From positions 1 through 64,000 of the forward strand of contig JBKGVF010000024.1 in NCBI GenBank assembly GCA_046462535.1: 64,000 nucleotides of DNA. Direction: 5' to 3'. The translations under genes were made by a program, and so were the position numbers. The notes under the pieces are model-generated. The model was given only the letters and a program-made list of their open reading frames with translations, had not been told where the DNA came from and did no database searches. Below are positions 62,329 to 64,000 of the stretch, piece after piece; the first letter of the stretch is position 1, and each line of letters starts with the position of its first letter. Origin of the DNA: JAAZCI01 sp046462535. GTDB taxonomy: Bacteria > Pseudomonadota > Gammaproteobacteria > Cardiobacteriales > Wohlfahrtiimonadaceae.

Positions 62329-62976
62329 TTAGCGTGCCCCAAAAAGATCAGGTCGATGCTTGATCAAGAGATTACTCTGAACCTCCCCTTGTATTGTGCA
62401 GACGGCAACGGTTCGCTCCCCTTCACGGGTTACATAAAATTGCCGCTTCATCTGCTCACCAGGATCCTCTCCAAACTTAGCAGTCTCCCCCTCCTCCCAC
62501 TCTTTAGAGTGTGGGTTATACCACTGAGCTTTTGTTACATAAAACCCTTGATCGTCATACCATTCATAATCCGCAAAATAGCTAACAACCTGCTCTGGCG
62601 TCTCCTGGAGATAGAATCCCCAATGATACTTAGATCCCATCTCATAATCATTAAGATCGATCACTGAATCATAATAGCCAAGAATAGAGAGCTGCTCACC
62701 CACTAAAGGGGTATCAAAAATCAGGCTATGTTGATCAGAATCGGTACGCTCATCTACCTCAAACCAAGCAATCTTATCCCGATTAGCGCGCTTCAGTTGG
62801 GGATGCTGATACCCCTTCTCATACAACTCTACTAAAAAATCGGCATCACACTGACTAAAGAGTGTTACAACTCGATCGACAGCAGCTCCCTCTAAAACGG
62901 CTGGTGACTCCTCCGCTATAACACCATTACTCAATAATGCCCCCATAAGGATGGTGGATAGTAGTAATTTTCTCAT
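62329..62976 (-). CDS. Exported protein of unknown function
   Basis: 215 residues. Signal peptide MRKLLLSTILMGALLSNGVIA, cleavage near residue 21. The mature part is acidic with paired Tyr/Trp (GYYDSVIDLNDYEMGSKYHWGFYLQE, KAQWYNPHSKEWEEGE) and two cysteines (SQCDAD and AVCTIQ) that could form a disulfide. Family not recognised. AGGAGTTTAAA lies before the ATG. Confidence 0.65.
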   Translation of the reverse strand: MRKLLLSTILMGALLSNGVIAEESPAVLEGAAVDRVVTLFSQCDADFLVELYEKGYQHPQLKRANRDKIAWFEVDERTDSDQHSLIFDTPLVGEQLSILGYYDSVIDLNDYEMGSKYHWGFYLQETPEQVVSYFADYEWYDDQGFYVTKAQWYNPHSKEWEEGETAKFGEDPGEQMKRQFYVTREGERTVAVCTIQGEVQSNLLIKHRPDLFGAR

Positions 62977-63039
62977 TTTAAACTCCTTCTAAATAGATTA
63001 TTACCTCCATCATAACCTCTTCCCTCCTAAAATCCCCAA

Positions 63040-63930
63040 TTAATCTAAACGGTAGAAGGGGGATATTGCATCATGACGGGTCAATTCGATCGTCTCCACA
63101 AACTTCTCTAGTGCTGGAGTTAGATAATCTTTTTCACGATAGATAAAGACTGTCTCAATAGCGCTATACTTTTCGGGCAGCTCATGGCAGTGGATTAATC
63201 CACTCGCCTCATAATGTTGGACCGCTGAATAGGGAACATAAGCCACACCTAATCCTGAAATGACACTTCCTAATGTGGTCTCTAATGTTCCTAGCTCCAT
63301 CTGTTTTGTCGGACGAATCCCAGAATCTCTTAACCACTCTGTTAATTTTGCCCGATAGCCACACCCATCACTAAATATTAATAGGGGCTGCTGCATCAAC
63401 ACCTCAAGTGCTTGATAGGGGCGATCGGCAATGAGAACAAGCTGTTCAGAAAAGACTTTAGCTTCAATAAGATCGGGGTGAGAGGTTAATGCATTCTTAG
63501 TAACAAATGCGCCATCTAATTGATAATTGATCACCTTATCCCGCAATTCAGCGGTAACACCTGTCGAGAGTGTTAAATCCACCTCTTGATACCACTTGTT
63601 AAACTTAGAGAGGATTAGAGGTAATTTAATAACTGTCTCTACCGAGGCAATCTCTAGACGCCCTCGCGGTGTATTAGCCTGAGTACTAAATGCCTTCATC
63701 GCTCGACTTAAGGTGATAATCTCTTGGGCATAGCTTCGCAATGCTTTCCCCTCAGGGGTTAATTTCATGCCCCGTTTGCTCCGATGAAAGAGGGGGACAT
63801 TGAGATCCTCTTCTAACTTCTGAATTCGCGAGCTAACATTTGACTGAACATAGTTAAGTTTCTTAGCTGCACCACTGATCGTACCCACCTCTGCAACTCG
63901 ATCAAAGATCACTAAATCTCGAATATTCAT
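63040..63930 (-). CDS. LysR family transcription regulator
   Basis: 296 residues. N-terminal winged helix (1-60: MNIRDLVIFDRVAEVGTISGAAKKLNYVQSNVSSRIQKLEEDL) and a periplasmic-binding-like effector domain (about 90-290). Target and inducer unknown; the nearest other genes are the exported protein downstream and whatever lies beyond base 64000. Upstream sequence beyond 63930 contains no complete gene. Confidence 0.94.
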   Translation of the reverse strand: MNIRDLVIFDRVAEVGTISGAAKKLNYVQSNVSSRIQKLEEDLNVPLFHRSKRGMKLTPEGKALRSYAQEIITLSRAMKAFSTQANTPRGRLEIASVETVIKLPLILSKFNKWYQEVDLTLSTGVTAELRDKVINYQLDGAFVTKNALTSHPDLIEAKVFSEQLVLIADRPYQALEVLMQQPLLIFSDGCGYRAKLTEWLRDSGIRPTKQMELGTLETTLGSVISGLGVAYVPYSAVQHYEASGLIHCHELPEKYSAIETVFIYREKDYLTPALEKFVETIELTRHDAISPFYRLD

Positions 63931-64000
63931 CGCCTCTCCCTAATGATTTAACATTAACGCACAATCTATCACAAATAATGATGATTAACTCTATTATTAA

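Noticed and set aside
63040..63930. LysR gene as the regulator of the paa operon
   Set aside because: It lies 34 kb away with unrelated neighbours; nothing in the sequence links them.

Overview
The window looks like a chromosomal segment of an AT-leaning gammaproteobacterium. The evidence is the sdhCDAB order, heptosyltransferase WaaC, MacAB, SstT, a tRNA-Leu(UAG) with encoded CCA next to trigger factor and rpsU, and a Slam-type outer-membrane lipoprotein exporter. The mix (phenylacetate catabolism, PhoX, Slam, small genome style) reminds me of the Ignatzschineria/Wohlfahrtiimonas/Cardiobacteriales area, but that is an inference without any database search. Most genes from 1 to 28.9 kb lie on the minus strand. 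No insertion sequence, prophage, integrase or regular CRISPR array was seen.

Layout. (i) 1-1.95 kb: a trp unit (trpD, then trpC running off the window edge) preceded by a complete attenuation leader: promoter, 15-residue leader peptide with tandem Trp codons, mutually exclusive hairpins and terminator. (ii) 2-8.8 kb: an NMT1/THI5-like protein, an unplaced 260-residue protein, MFS transporter, amidase, aromatic-type amino-acid permease and a LemA-like protein. (iii) 9-13 kb: PhoX phosphatase with a Pho-box-like site, then the most unusual locus: a WYL-domain regulator followed by an orphan Cas6f/Csy4 endoribonuclease with intact catalytic residues, an 11-codon ORF, a stem-loop that resembles a type I-F CRISPR repeat, and a terminator. 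No other cas gene is present. (iv) 13-15.9 kb: universal stress protein, a flavin disulfide reductase and a PxpA/YcsF-like protein that has lost its family histidines. (v) 15.9-29.3 kb: thirteen co-directional phenylacetate genes (paaN-G-H-I-K-J-F, an extra crotonase, paaA-B-C-D-E) behind a long leader with a 20-codon ORF and three stem-loops.

(vi) 29.4-32.2 kb: an Imm51-like protein, tRNA-Leu, trigger factor, rpsU and a small lipoprotein. (vii) 32.2-43.9 kb: sdhCDAB, macAB, three proteins of unknown function, pirin, a fumarylacetoacetase-family hydrolase and nadC. (viii) 44-53.9 kb: recQ, an SpoU methyltransferase, a DUF4303-like protein, msrA, threonine dehydratase, a lysine exporter of the LysO family, Slam, VanZ-like, AhpD-like and azlCD. 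(ix) 54-58.7 kb: arginine biosynthesis argC-J-B-D, with a long stem-loop between argC and argJ. (x) 58.9-64 kb: a TbpB-like surface lipoprotein that is a plausible Slam client, sstT, waaC, a periplasmic protein of unknown function and a LysR regulator.

How it fits together: phenylacetate is activated (PaaK), epoxidised (PaaABCDE), opened and beta-oxidised (PaaN, PaaG, PaaF, PaaH, PaaJ) to acetyl- and succinyl-CoA, which feed the TCA cycle with SdhCDAB nearby. Four regulatory RNAs or leaders (trp, paa, cas6f 3' UTR, argC-argJ) are visible only as intergenic structure.
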